A stretch of DNA of 47,489 nucleotides from contig PDIP01000142.1 of the NCBI GenBank assembly GCA_002811645.1, forward strand, positions 46,879 through 94,367, written 5' to 3'. The notes under the pieces were generated by a model. That model did no database searches. It worked only from the letters and a program-made list of their open reading frames with translations, and had not been told where the DNA came from. This document shows positions 1 through 10,417 of the stretch, piece by piece (within the stretch, counting starts at the first letter, position 1; the number at the start of each line of letters is the position of its first letter). A program made the translations under genes and the position numbers. The DNA comes from Corallochytrium limacisporum. Its lineage: Eukaryota; Opisthokonta.

Positions 1-693
1 GGGGTGGGGAAGGAGGGAGGAAACCCAGCAAGGTAGGTCGCTCAGGTTCCATCGGTACCTCCCGCCGTAGATATACAGTATGCGGGGGCTTTTCAACAAC
101 AAGTACGGCGAGTTGCTTTTTCGGACCGACAGGAAAGGTGTCCCTGATCCCCACTGTCCGCCTTCCCAGCTGTGGGAGTATTGTGAGTGTGTGCAAAAAA
201 GGGATCTCTTTGCTTTTTCTTCCGGTTGAAGACAGCAGTATTGCTGTTTATATGTAATGCGTCCCCCTTAAACCCCTCCAGCAGTACTGCTTGAGTCGTC
301 TTCAACAGTCCTGTTTCCCCTCATTTTTCCTTTCCTTCTGACTCCGTTCTGGAATTGGGATCCCGATGGGTGACGGACGAGGCAGTGCGCGAAACTTAAA
401 ATAGTGGGCATTGCGGTTCCGCGGCCTGTGGCGGGCTTCATTGAATGCGAGTCGGGTGTGCAAGTAATTGTTAGAACATGGCTGCCAACGAGTTAATACT
501 ACAGCGTGGTTCATATGGAGTGTATATATTGTGTGTGCTGGTACAAGAATTCAACGGCAAGAATTTCTGGGGCAAAAGGTCTCGCCATGGTGCGAATCAC
601 AAGGAACAGAATGCGGGTTTTGTGATTGTTCATTTGATATTCTAAAGAGCCATGACAGTAAACACAACCGTAACTTGATCTTTGTCTACACAT
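1..693. other. Intergenic / 5' flank of the AGC kinase gene
   Basis: No recognisable gene was seen on either strand. The start is purine-rich and GC-rich. Short frames here (for example minus 302-514 and plus 468-767) have no family resemblance. The last few hundred bases probably hold the promoter and 5'UTR of the kinase gene that starts at 694. A 5' exon cannot be excluded but no clear donor/branch/acceptor set was found. Confidence 0.5.
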
Positions 694-3600
694 ATGGGCG
701 TCCAGGATACATCGCAGGCTGGTCCTGCGAGAGCCCATGGAGGTGTTGTGGCCCATGGGAATGGTAAGGGATCAAGAAGCCCCAGTTCTTCACCACGAAC
801 AACTCCAACACATAGAGATTCAGCGCATGCCGTGGTAAGCGCCGGTGATCTTGTTAAAACTGCAACTGGTTTGACTCCAGTCTCTTCCACATATTTATCA
901 GAAAGTCGGGAAAATATTGTACGAAGTAGAGCTATGACAATATCACCGGGAACTCCTCCAACCCGAGCGTCTCTTGCAACATATAGCCCAGGGCGTAGTC
1001 GCCAAGACCTCAGAATGGGATCTCTTTTCAGCCGACTAAACTTGGACGACAATCAAAATGACGGGACAAGTTCTCCAGGCAGTCGAGTGTCATCTACAGT
1101 CGGGACACCCCGGGCAGGGACGGTCGCGTCTCCCAGGATGGCACCCGGTCCAGAACCACACTTTGAATACCCAACTGGGCTGGCAGCACTTGAGCTGGAG
1201 AAGAAGAACCTCGATGAAAAGATGCAGCTTTTCATTGTGAATGGTGAGCGAGACATGTTGGCAATTATAGAGCAAGACGTGGCCAAGGCTCACAAGTTAG
1301 AAGAAATTCGTATCATCTCAGAATTGATTGCGACAGCGTATGGGATCTTGGACTCGACGACATCACAGTTAGCATGTGGTGGGACTGTTGACATTACACA
1401 CCAATTGCAGCTTCTCTACAAGTCAGTTGCGGAACAAAAACGCCGCGAGAATTGTACCGATCCTTTGGAACTGGAGATGCAAAAGAGACGCGATGCTACT
1501 CTGACTGGAAGGATTGCGAAGTTCATGTATGACCTCAGCACATTTTCGCAGGTACTGGAATGGCTGGGGCCAACTCTTGATGAGCTGACAGAGGAACAAG
1601 GTTTCGAGGATGAGTCATCCAGGCCAGCAGTGGAACGGAATGACAGCAAAAAGACTTTACTGGGTCCTGTTGGAAGACAATCTGTGGATGTAAACGAGAA
1701 GATCTTGGAGGAACAAATGAAGTTCAAGGGATTTCCTGCCAAGTGTTATATTTGCAACGATGTCTTCCCTATTGAGGAAATCAAAGCACACACAGCGGAA
1801 TGCCGTTTACACGAATCTCCAGGGACTGTTCTCAGTGTGGATGTCATTGTTGCTCGGATGAGCGAGCTCCTCAAGGGATTGCATGAATGTGTTGACAGAT
1901 ACTATGAAGAAACCATGACACAGCCAATGGCACTCCTTGGTATCGCACGGGCCATGAAAGATCTTCAAACTGGTGTGAAGACAACCACCAAAGTGAGCAG
2001 GATGATTCCGAGAAGAAATTGCGTGTATGGCGAGGACCTGTTGGACTGGGTGAAAAATCACATAGATTGTCGAAACAGAACATCCACTGGCCGATCAATC
2101 CTCAATGCACTGCTTTATCACGAGTACATCCTGCCTGTCAGCGACTCGATTCTTCCGCTGATTCCAGATGGCAGCATGTCGGATACTGGTTTGTTCGATC
2201 CAGGCGCATGGTATCGGTTGCGTTCTGAAAAGACAACCAAACGCTTTTCAGCAGAGCTAAGACGGGATGATTCTCCTGTGAGAACATCGCTGTACAATGT
2301 AAAGGAGGATGGAATGGTCCGCGCTGATAGTGGCTCATCGATTGGACCTGAAGTGCACTTCAATGAGGACGAAAAGCTTGTTGCGGAATGGCATGCCAGC
2401 TCTTTGGGATGCGCTCTGAATATAACAAGAATGACAGAAAGCGTGGTCAAGAAGATTGGGCCGGGTAAGGACATTGACCCAGAATTCCTGGCCAACGTCA
2501 TGCGGCGCATGCAGCCACAGCTAAAATTTTACCATTTGGATCCCGAGCTGTACTATCTTGGTTCATCCGCCATGGACTTCATCAGTGATCTCCATGACTG
2601 CGTACTTCGGAACCAGATCCAGCCGCGACAATCGCTACCTGCGGTTTCAAGCCACGAGGCAGCGAATCTCGGCCTGAATGTTTTGACACCCCAGGCAACT
2701 CGAATCTCACTCAATGTGGGCTCCATGTCACAACGGCGTCGTCCTAGAGCCGGGCGGCGTGGAACACTACTGACAGAAGTCAAAAAGGAAATTTCACGTC
2801 TGGACGGGACCAAACCGGGCAAGCGACTGCCGGGTAAGGAAGACTTTGAAATTCTTAAGCCCATCAGTCGCGGCGCGTTTGGAAAAGTATACCTAGCAAA
2901 GAAGAGGGACAGCGGACAGTTGTACGCAATGAAAGTAATCAAGAAGGAGGACATGGTGAGGAAGAACATGGTAGATCAAGTAATTGCCGAGCGCAATGCG
3001 CAAGCACTTGTCACATCCCCGCTGATTGTGAAACTGTTCTATTCGTTCCAAAGTTTCGACGAATTGTATTTCGTGATGGAGTACATGATTGGCGGTGATC
3101 TCGGCTCTCTACTTGCTGCAGTGGGATGTTTCGAAGAGGATATGATCATTTGGTACACGGCAGAAATGGCAATTGCAATCCACTACCTGCATGCCCACGG
3201 GGTGATTCACCGTGACATCAAGCCAGATAATGTACTGATTAACGCGCAGGGTCATCTGAAGCTGAGTGATTTTGGATTGTCTCACGTCAATCCCCAAGCC
3301 ATTTCCGCTGGTGCGGACGGTGTCGAGGCCGCTGTACGGCGAGAACGTGAGCAAGTGGGAGAGTACACTCCGGGTCAAATAGAAAGTGGATCTCAACGTA
3401 TTCTACACTCCACTATGAAGCGCAAGTCGCCACGCTCGACATCAAAGCGAAAGCGACCAGATGGTTTGCATGATCGGAACGGCCCTGTGATGGGAACACC
3501 TGACTACCTTGCCCCTGAACTGCTTCTGGGTCTTGGTCATGGTGATGGCGTAGATTGGTGGGCCCTTGGTATCGTGATGTACGAAATGCTTTGTGGCATT

Positions 3601-4059
3601 CCTCCTTTCCACGACGACTCTGAGGCTGCAGTCTTTGAGAACATCATTGCTCGAGATCTCGAGTGGCCCGCTGTACCAGATGAAATGTCACCACAGATGG
3701 GTCAAGCCATTGACAAATTGTTGACCTCTGACCCGAAGCGACGCCCAAACTTCTCTGACTTGCAAGCAATGGCTCTCTTCAGAGACATAGATTGGGATCA
3801 TATTCTGGAGAAGGAGGCTCCTTGGGTCCCAGAACCATTTACAGACGATGATACCTCATACTTCGATGCTCGCAATGATGTCCGGAACATTCGCTTCACG
3901 GAAATCAAGAACTACGAACAGGTAAAGACCATCCTGCGCACGAAGTCTGTCAGTCTTGATCAACTGAGTGATGAGGATCACCATGAACACCACGACTTAA
4001 GCAAAGTTTTGAGCCCAGAGTGTGAATCAGACACGCTTCCAACTTACAATGAGTTCTAG
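694..4059 (+). CDS. Greatwall/MAST/Rim15/IRE-type AGC serine/threonine kinase with zinc finger and DEP domain
   Basis: A protein kinase of the AGC group, closest in architecture to Rim15, plant IRE and MAST/Greatwall kinases, which control cell-cycle exit, quiescence or growth. The frame opens at a TTG (682), but the first ATG is 694, giving 1121 aa. A Ser/Pro-rich N-terminus precedes a helical region (about 150-310). A Cys/His zinc finger (C351, C354, H366, C370) resembles the one in plant IRE. A DEP-like domain covers about 433-511. The kinase domain (about 718-1035) has GAFGKV, K747 in AMKV, D841 in HRDIKPDN, D859-FG and GTPDYLAPE at 934. About 72 residues separate DFG from GTPDY, against about 13 in PKA; this insert is a Greatwall/Rim15 hallmark and carries a basic NLS-like KRKSPRSTSKRKRP. 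The tail has the MAST-type DDTSYFDAR motif. It stops 106 bp before the convergent LYRM2 gene. No PAS, REC or PDZ domain is visible. The family call is firm; the exact subfamily is not. Confidence 0.93.
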   Translation: MGVQDTSQAGPARAHGGVVAHGNGKGSRSPSSSPRTTPTHRDSAHAVVSAGDLVKTATGLTPVSSTYLSESRENIVRSRAMTISPGTPPTRASLATYSPGRSRQDLRMGSLFSRLNLDDNQNDGTSSPGSRVSSTVGTPRAGTVASPRMAPGPEPHFEYPTGLAALELEKKNLDEKMQLFIVNGERDMLAIIEQDVAKAHKLEEIRIISELIATAYGILDSTTSQLACGGTVDITHQLQLLYKSVAEQKRRENCTDPLELEMQKRRDATLTGRIAKFMYDLSTFSQVLEWLGPTLDELTEEQGFEDESSRPAVERNDSKKTLLGPVGRQSVDVNEKILEEQMKFKGFPAKCYICNDVFPIEEIKAHTAECRLHESPGTVLSVDVIVARMSELLKGLHECVDRYYEETMTQPMALLGIARAMKDLQTGVKTTTKVSRMIPRRNCVYGEDLLDWVKNHIDCRNRTSTGRSILNALLYHEYILPVSDSILPLIPDGSMSDTGLFDPGAWYRLRSEKTTKRFSAELRRDDSPVRTSLYNVKEDGMVRADSGSSIGPEVHFNEDEKLVAEWHASSLGCALNITRMTESVVKKIGPGKDIDPEFLANVMRRMQPQLKFYHLDPELYYLGSSAMDFISDLHDCVLRNQIQPRQSLPAVSSHEAANLGLNVLTPQATRISLNVGSMSQRRRPRAGRRGTLLTEVKKEISRLDGTKPGKRLPGKEDFEILKPISRGAFGKVYLAKKRDSGQLYAMKVIKKEDMVRKNMVDQVIAERNAQALVTSPLIVKLFYSFQSFDELYFVMEYMIGGDLGSLLAAVGCFEEDMIIWYTAEMAIAIHYLHAHGVIHRDIKPDNVLINAQGHLKLSDFGLSHVNPQAISAGADGVEAAVRREREQVGEYTPGQIESGSQRILHSTMKRKSPRSTSKRKRPDGLHDRNGPVMGTPDYLAPELLLGLGHGDGVDWWALGIVMYEMLCGIPPFHDDSEAAVFENIIARDLEWPAVPDEMSPQMGQAIDKLLTSDPKRRPNFSDLQAMALFRDIDWDHILEKEAPWVPEPFTDDDTSYFDARNDVRNIRFTEIKNYEQVKTILRTKSVSLDQLSDEDHHEHHDLSKVLSPECESDTLPTYNEF

Positions 4060-4165
4060 CATGCCCGTTAGAATACATCTGATAGCAACATAACGAATCG
4101 TAACTAAGGGTCTATTTCTTTAGTCTTTCTTTACACAGTGTACAATCGACTACTGAACCATTAAC

Positions 4166-4495
4166 TCATTTTGGGGGTTCGCCCTTTTTCTCTGCTTCCT
4201 CTTGGTTCATACCCCGGAGCATGTGGAACTGTGGTGCCAATTCCTTCCACATAACCCTCCCCCGGGCTAATGCAAGGCGGATCTGTTCAGGGTCCTTTAG
4301 ATGCTTTTGAGACCTGAACTCTTCGCGTACCCAGTTTCTCATATAAATTCTTTGATCATCAAATTCAATACCTCGAACAAACTTCATGCATTGTCTATAG
4401 AACGCAATCACCTGCCTCCTGAGCATAAAATCTTTCAATCCCATAGGATTCAGGTTAGCGCGCTTTGCACTCATAACTACAGAGGAAAAGATCAT
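4166..4495 (-). CDS. LYRM2: LYR-motif protein, LYRM2-like
   Basis: A small basic protein of 109 aa matching the LYRM2 family of mitochondrial complex1_LYR proteins, which assist assembly of respiratory complexes (LYRM2 is linked to complex I) with acyl carrier protein. The core runs LKDFMLRRQVIAFYRQ, then a WVREEFR block and a QIRLALARGR block, in the order seen in LYRM2. The usual LYR tripeptide is FYR here, with downstream basic and Phe residues kept. Two ATGs are possible: 4495, or residue 8 at 4474, the latter giving MSAKRANLNPMG, closer to the usual N-terminus. Its stop is 106 bp from the kinase stop, so the two 3' ends probably overlap. Function is inferred from the family. Confidence 0.85.
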   Translation of the reverse strand: MIFSSVVMSAKRANLNPMGLKDFMLRRQVIAFYRQCMKFVRGIEFDDQRIYMRNWVREEFRSQKHLKDPEQIRLALARGRVMWKELAPQFHMLRGMNQEEAEKKGEPPK

Positions 4496-5211
4496 ATTCT
4501 AGGAAACCATCTTTTCTTTGACGACTGTATTCGAATGTGTTGAATGGTATTCATACTATGACGATTCTTTGAATGCGTTAAGTAGATGGTGCACGTTGCT
4601 GGACAATGGTGAAAGTACGTCTGCACCCGGTTAGCAGTCACACAAACCCACCGGCCGGTGACAAGTTTATTCCGAGAGAAAAATATTGATTGATTTATTG
4701 ATCCGATGGGTTCAGACTTGGTCCCTAGGAAATTCAAGGGACATGGTCCACACGATGACGAGTGCAACAATTGTGGCTGGTGAACGGGCTTGAGACACAA
4801 GAAAAACGCACGAAAGTAGATAGAGAACCACGGTAGATCATCAGAGGAAAATCAACAAGAGGCCGTTCTGAGATCGATCTGAATAAATTCTTGGCGGTGA
4901 TCGACGATGCGAGTGTAAGACTCGTACCATACAGTGCGCCCCCGAATTGAATGCCCGGTGTACAAAATAGTATGGAAGAAAAAAGTATGAGATGTGTATT
5001 GATATATACCCGAATGCAAATTGGGATTCCTATGCTTCTGTGTGAGAACACTTATGCTTGTGTAAATGCTAATTCAGTCTCTGCTTTGCGGAAACATTTT
5101 ATGATGGAAACACAGTATACCTTTCTGAACTTCCCAGAGCATGCATGAATCATACGCTGTCAGTGTATCAAAATGGCATTGTATTGTCCCGTAGAACGAT
5201 TGATAAATACT
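4496..5211. other. Intergenic, upstream of LYRM2 and downstream of RPS29
   Basis: Moderately AT-rich and without a convincing gene. Frames such as minus 4734-5051 and plus 4951-5148 show no family similarity or coding-like composition. It should contain the LYRM2 promoter and the RPS29 3' end. Confidence 0.5.
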
Positions 5212-5382
5212 TTACCGGTACTTGTTGAAACCGATGTCATTGGAGTACTGGCGGAAGCACTGACGACACAGGTTCAGGCCGTACTTACGGATCAAACCGT
5301 GACGGTTGGAGCACACGCGGCACTGGCGAGAACCAGGTCCGAAGTTGCGGGGGTGGCTGTACCAGAGATCGTGGAAACCCAT
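5212..5382 (-). CDS. RPS29: 40S ribosomal protein uS14 (RPS29)
   Basis: A complete 56-residue uS14/RPS29, the same length as the human protein. It is too short for a 60-residue ORF cutoff and was found by reading the minus strand. It starts [20 protein letters not shown], contains [19 protein letters not shown] and ends GFNKYR, followed by TAA at 5212-5214. The zinc ligands C21, C24, C39 and C42 are all present. It is a structural component of the small-subunit head. The start context TTCAACATGGG is nearly the same as that of RPS13 in this window (ATCAACATGGG). The longer plus-strand frame at 5173-5529 is its shadow. A TATAAA-like box lies about 90 bp upstream. The call is essentially certain. 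Confidence 0.97.
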   Translation of the reverse strand: MGFHDLWYSHPRNFGPGSRQCRVCSNRHGLIRKYGLNLCRQCFRQYSNDIGFNKYR

Positions 5383-5996
5383 GTTGAATTTGTATATTGT
5401 CTACCGAGCGATTATATACTAAAACTAAATGATTGTCACAATTCAGGATGCTATAAGTACAGTTTCATTTATACCCTTCTTAACGGCATCTGGTCGGGCA
5501 GTAGTTTAAGGCTGAATAGGACTTCCTAGAAGCAGGAACTTTGGTACTGTCAGACGTTTCTACAACCACTGAGTATGGGCAAGGCCCCAGAACCTACTTA
5601 CCCTGGGTGCCGACATACTTTCAGAACCTACTTTCCTGCTCCCGTTTCTTAGCCCGGCCTCGGTGTTGAGTGATGCACAGTAACTCAGCACATTCAGTAC
5701 CGAGGTGAAGAGGGAGGGATGAAAATAGTTTAAGTACTGAGGACGCAAAGTACCGAATTCCAGAATTTCGAAAAAACAACAGTCTTTCCTCATTTTCGTC
5801 AAGAAAAAGTTTTGTGTGTGAATTATTTGTGTGTGTTTTTTCCCGTGCGCAGGGGAGGGAGGGGGGAACCCCCTCCCGGGAAACCCCCTCCCGCTCTGCA
5901 TTGTAAGCTAGATCTCAACTAAAGAGTACCGTCCTTGCAGTGCAACGAGAAAGGTTAATAGCTAAAGTTGCACAGTAGTTCAAAGTGGTAGTGCGT
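5383..5996. other. Intergenic: RPS29 promoter and 3' flank of the ABC1 fusion gene
   Basis: Contains the RPS29 upstream region, with a TATA-like GGGTATAAATG on the minus strand near 5470. A purine-rich G-run block lies at about 5850-5895. Several short AGTACYGA-like words occur at 5550-5760. No gene is seen; minus frame 5560-5901 is low-complexity. Confidence 0.5.
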
Positions 5997-8900
5997 TTAC
6001 ATGAGCGCATCGTTGCACACTATGTTGTAGCTAGCACAGATACGCCTAATGATGTCCATGACAATATCGCGTTCAAAGCTCAGCTGGTTCACCACTACGG
6101 CGATTGCAAGGTTCAGCTCAGGCAGCACAGGCCGATGGATCCAGCCATACCAGTGTGACCAAAGCCCATGTACTCCTTGCCATCATTTTGGAACTTGTAG
6201 AGACGCACGCCACGACCCCACTGTAACATCGCATTCTTGTCGTTGCCTTTGGCTGGCTCCATCATGTCGCGGGCAAGGGGGCGATTGTCTTCGCTACAAA
6301 GCCAGTTGTAGAATGTCGCGAGACCGCGGGCGCTGAAGTGGCCATTGGCAGCCGGGATGCAAGACTGGCGCATGGTGCGAGAGTTGAAGATGCAGGGGTC
6401 AACCATCTGCGCAGTAGCGTCTTCCATGGGTGGAGGTGCGGAATCAGCTCCCATCAGCTCCTTCATTTCATTGCGAATGTCTTCAATCATCTGCTGCAGT
6501 TCCTCAGGGCTTGGTGCCTGGCCAGATGATCCAAAACCGTTGCACAGCGTGGCGATGCGCCCCTGCAACAAGTACTCGTTGTAGTCAACCCTGTCCTTGG
6601 GTAGGCCAAGGTACAGTTCATCAGAGATGCCCAAAGGTACTGCAAATCGCTCGTAAACTATATCCCGGATGTGCTTCTTGGGCCCTATGCGCTCAACAAT
6701 TCCACCAACTAGCCATCCAAATGAGAGGTAATGGTAGTAACTCTTGCCGATGACAGCAGGTTGGGCCTCCGCGATCAGGCTGACCATGTGTTCCCAGTCA
6801 GAAATCTTCTCGAGACTGATGCTCATGCTCGCAGCATTGTTCAATCCAGCTTGATGACAGAGGGCTTGCTCAATAGTGATGTCTTCCTTGCCCTTTTGTG
6901 CAAATTCAGGCCAGTATTTGGATATCTTGTCATCATATCGTGCATGCCCATCTTGAATTAAGACATGCAGAGCAGCAGCTGCAACCGCCTTGGTGACGCT
7001 GAAGACATTGAAGAGAGTATCTTCCTGAACCGGGCGAGGATCAACATTGCCAAGGGTACCACTAGAAAGGCTAACGATTGGTTCTCCGTCCTTGAAAGCA
7101 TACACTTGAAACCCAGTCAGCATGTTCTTAAAGTACTCCCGACGCATCAGGGAGGCCAAGGTCGATCCAAGAGCCCCGTTGACAGAGTGGTTTGTGACCA
7201 CCTGCTTAGCATGAAACTCCTCCTTCCACTTGCGGACCATAGCAAGCTTTGCATAGGGACTCATCACTCGCAGGTACGGCAGGCGAATATGTAGCCCGCT
7301 GCACAAGCCGCGCAAGAGCATGATGACTCGAAAAAAGAAAACTAGCTCTCCTGGCCAGGCGTCGATGGGATTGCGCTTTCGAAGGGGCTGCTGTTTTTGC
7401 CGCTCCTGCTTCAACTTTTTGAACGCAGCCATCTCCTTCTTCACAATCGCAGGAGGCTGCGTGTCCCTGGTAATATACCGAATCTGTTCCATATCGTAGG
7501 TTGGATCCTCCCGATTGAGGCGCAGGCCCATTTCTTCAAATGATGCCATGAGACCGCCGTAATCCATGTCCGATGCACTTTGAATCATTCTTGCGAAAGC
7601 CAGCCGCTTATCGGAGCTCAGCTCCTTGCACAATCCGAAATCAAGTAGAACTGGTGTAGCATGCCCATTTTCGACGTGCACTAAGATATTGCCAGGATGG
7701 GGATCGGCATTGAATACCCCATCGACGAAGAGCTGGTTGGCATATGCTTGACATACGCGCTGAACCAGAGATATGCGATCAACACCATGCTCTTTCAGAG
7801 AGTCTTCATCCGTGATTTTGAACCCTTCGACGAAATCCATGACCAGAATCTTGTCCGTAGTGTACTTTTCGAAAATCTCTGGAATGATGACATTGAGGCC
7901 AGCCTTCTCCATATTGTTCTTGACCAGGATTTGCCGACGAGACTCATTGCGAAAATCCAGTTCACGCATAGCCTCTGTGGACCATTCATTCACTATAGGT
8001 CTGAAATCGAACTCCGGCTCCAGGTAGGCCACAATACCCATGATGGTGGCCATATTGTTCAGGTCCTGCTTAATGATTTCCTGGATGTTCTTGTGTTGCA
8101 CCTTGATGACAACGTGGCGTTCACCGTGTAAGGTCGCACGGTGCACCTGAGCAATGGACGCTGCAGCCAGTGGTTTCTCTGATACTTCTTCAAAGACATC
8201 ACCAACATCGGTCTGCAATTCCTGCTCTAGGGTCGTCCTGATCTCCTCAAAGGGATCGAAAGGTACTGCATCCTGCAAACCACGGAGGGCCTTGATCCAT
8301 GTATCAGGGACCACATCGGCTCTTGAACTCATAAATTGCCCAGCCTTCACCCAGAGGCCACGAAGCTTCACCATGTCATTGTAAACGATGACGCTGTACT
8401 TCCTATGGGCGGTCTCGTACCATTCATCTTCCTGTGCTTGCAATGGTTTCATATATTGACAGCGCTTTCGCAAGAACCAGTAAGCACCAATGACGCGAAA
8501 AGCAAGCAGCATCACCCGAAACTGGCGTGCAAAGAGAGTGTTTGCTAACATAGTCCGCAAAGCAAGTACAGTAATCAGCATGGAGCCTACGATTCCACTC
8601 GTCACTAGGGTGAGTAAAGACAAGGACTGCAGATAACTGACAGCCCCGTGAGCGTATTCCGAAATTGCTGATGTGGCTGCTTCAGCATATGTTTCCTGTG
8701 ACTTCGTAGTTGTAAAACTGAGGAGGGACCATGCCCCTCGAGCAGGGGCCGGAGCGTCCAACGCGTTCTGAACGGGGCCCGTGACTAGCATTAAAGTAGC
8801 TGCACCTATAAGGATACCAAGGCCAAGTATACCGAGAGTTCTCGGTATCAAAAGGGGACTTCCTTGAATCCCATGGCCTGATCGTTGGAGATAAAAAATT

Positions 8901-9799
8901 TCATCCTCGAGTGACTTGATCTTTGACTTCAAAATCGACAGAATTCTGCCATCAGCACTGTCTTCGGTAATCGTTTCAGACGCCACTGGGACGGAACCCA
9001 GTTGGCGAATTTGTGCCTCTAGTCGGTCTGAGACGATGCCAACCTTAACAGGTTTTTCCTCTTGGTACGCCCTCAAACTGTCTGGTGACATAGCCTGATT
9101 ATCTGCTTCGAAGGATGTATCTGCCATTTTGTCTTCACAAGTGATTGTATCTTCGCTGTTACCATCACCGCATTCCACACATAACTTCGATGCCCCCTTC
9201 ACGGCATGCACGACACATGCAGAACAGCACTGTTTTCTGCACTCTAAGCAGGAATGCCGCTTTGTGAGCAGTCCAAACTTCTTTCCGCATAGATCACAGT
9301 TGCTTACCTTCCCTGCAACACTAGTCGGAGTACTGCGCAAGCTTGGAGAGGAGCGAGAGCGACTCAAAATGTTCTTAAAATGCAGGTCCTCTTGGGTAAG
9401 ATCGTGAGCTTCCCGAAGAAAAGGCATAAGGCGTATCATGACACTCCTGTCACCTTCGATTTTGCTTTGCCCCGGAGCATTACGAAGCTGCCTCAACATC
9501 TGCAGACGACTCAAACGACTCCCGGCAAAGTTTGTAATAAAAGTTGACCAGGACATCCGGAGAAGAAGATCCCGTTGAGGGCATGTTCCCTCTACAACAT
9601 TAGAGTTTTCTCCATCTAGAATAACGTGCCATGCCGCTGTGTCGGTAAATTGGAATTCACAACTTCTCTTCTCCTTCCCTGGAGGGAGTTTCTTGATTAC
9701 ACTGGCGAGGGCCTCGAAGTAGTCCCTTGGCAGGATGGTCTGCTTTGGCACCATCGTGGAGTAAAGCGACCCAGAGAATCCCGTTCCTGTCGCCTTCAT
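5997..9799 (-). CDS. Multidomain fusion: SCP2-like, FYVE-like zinc finger, TM, ABC1/COQ8 kinase-like, serine beta-lactamase-like hydrolase (one-base frameshift near the end)
   Basis: A protein of about 1267 aa with five modules. Residues about 25-130 resemble an SCP2 sterol/lipid-carrier fold (FTDTAAWHVILDGE, then GQSKIEGDRSVMIRL). A FYVE-like finger has C168, C171, RHSC with C184, C187, C192, C195, C207 and C210, but lacks the WxxD motif. Two membrane segments lie near 318-341 and 391-416. The ABC1/UbiB/ADCK kinase-like domain has KAGQ at 485-488, AAAS at 545-548, DPHPGN at 699-704 and DFG at 720. The C-terminal hydrolase has the SxxK nucleophile S934-V-T-K937 and HTG at 1215. Plants have an ABC1-plus-beta-lactamase protein (AT5G24810 type); the lipid-carrier and FYVE parts are extra. 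The literal frame stops at 6113, just after HTG. A second frame from 6122 continues with family-like LAIAVVVNQLSFERD to a TAA at 5997, so one C appears missing near 6121-6122. Whether that is an assembly error or a real lesion is unknown. Likely a membrane-bound, lipid- or quinone-linked regulator. Confidence 0.9.
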
Positions 9800-10417
9800 A
9801 CCTCCACCGATTTCGATGTCATTTCATTTCGCTTTAAAGTCAAATACCATTACTGGCCGCTATGTCACAGGGTGAAGGACAAATTTGGCCCACCGGCCAA
9901 TTCCTCGATAACGAAGTCTCACTGTGCACACTTTCTACCTCCCCGCCCGGATCAGTGCGCATTCGCAAATTGATACTATGGCTATGGTGATTGAAACACG
10001 GACGAAGAATGAATGGTACCTTCCCCGCTCACACCAAATTGTGCTGATCCGTACACCCAGCGAATCGCACGCAAGAGAGGGGGCAATGGAATAAAGCCAC
10101 ACTGTCACCTGACCCCATCCGCAAAGGACGCGAAGCAACTGATGTGCATAAAAAAGGAGGGGCCGGGATTACGGGTAGGGACGGGGCACCGGGCCCTCTC
10201 CACTGCCAGCAACCAACCAACCCCCCCTCCCGCGGGGATGAGGTGTCGTTTTTGCCTCGCGAGAATCTCTCCTCGTCCGACTCAATAGGCCGACGGAAAT
10301 GGAAGGCAGGAGAACAATAGTGGTTCGTGTGTTGGATGGAATGGGACCGGAGTTGATCATCAAAAGTCAGTTTGCGTTTCCAACTAAAGGAGAAGGTCTA
10401 TGTATTGTAACGAAACT
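9800..10417. other. Intergenic: promoter of the ABC1 fusion gene and 3' flank of AMACR
   Basis: No gene recognised on either strand. Pyrimidine- and C-rich stretches occur at 10200-10250. The part next to 9800 is the likely promoter of the minus-strand fusion gene. Confidence 0.5.

Noticed and set aside
682-693. TTG start for the AGC kinase
   Set aside because: Eukaryotic context; the ATG at 694 is four codons later and is the simple choice.
5173-5529. Plus-strand 118-codon frame
   Set aside because: It is the antisense of the RPS29 gene on the minus strand.
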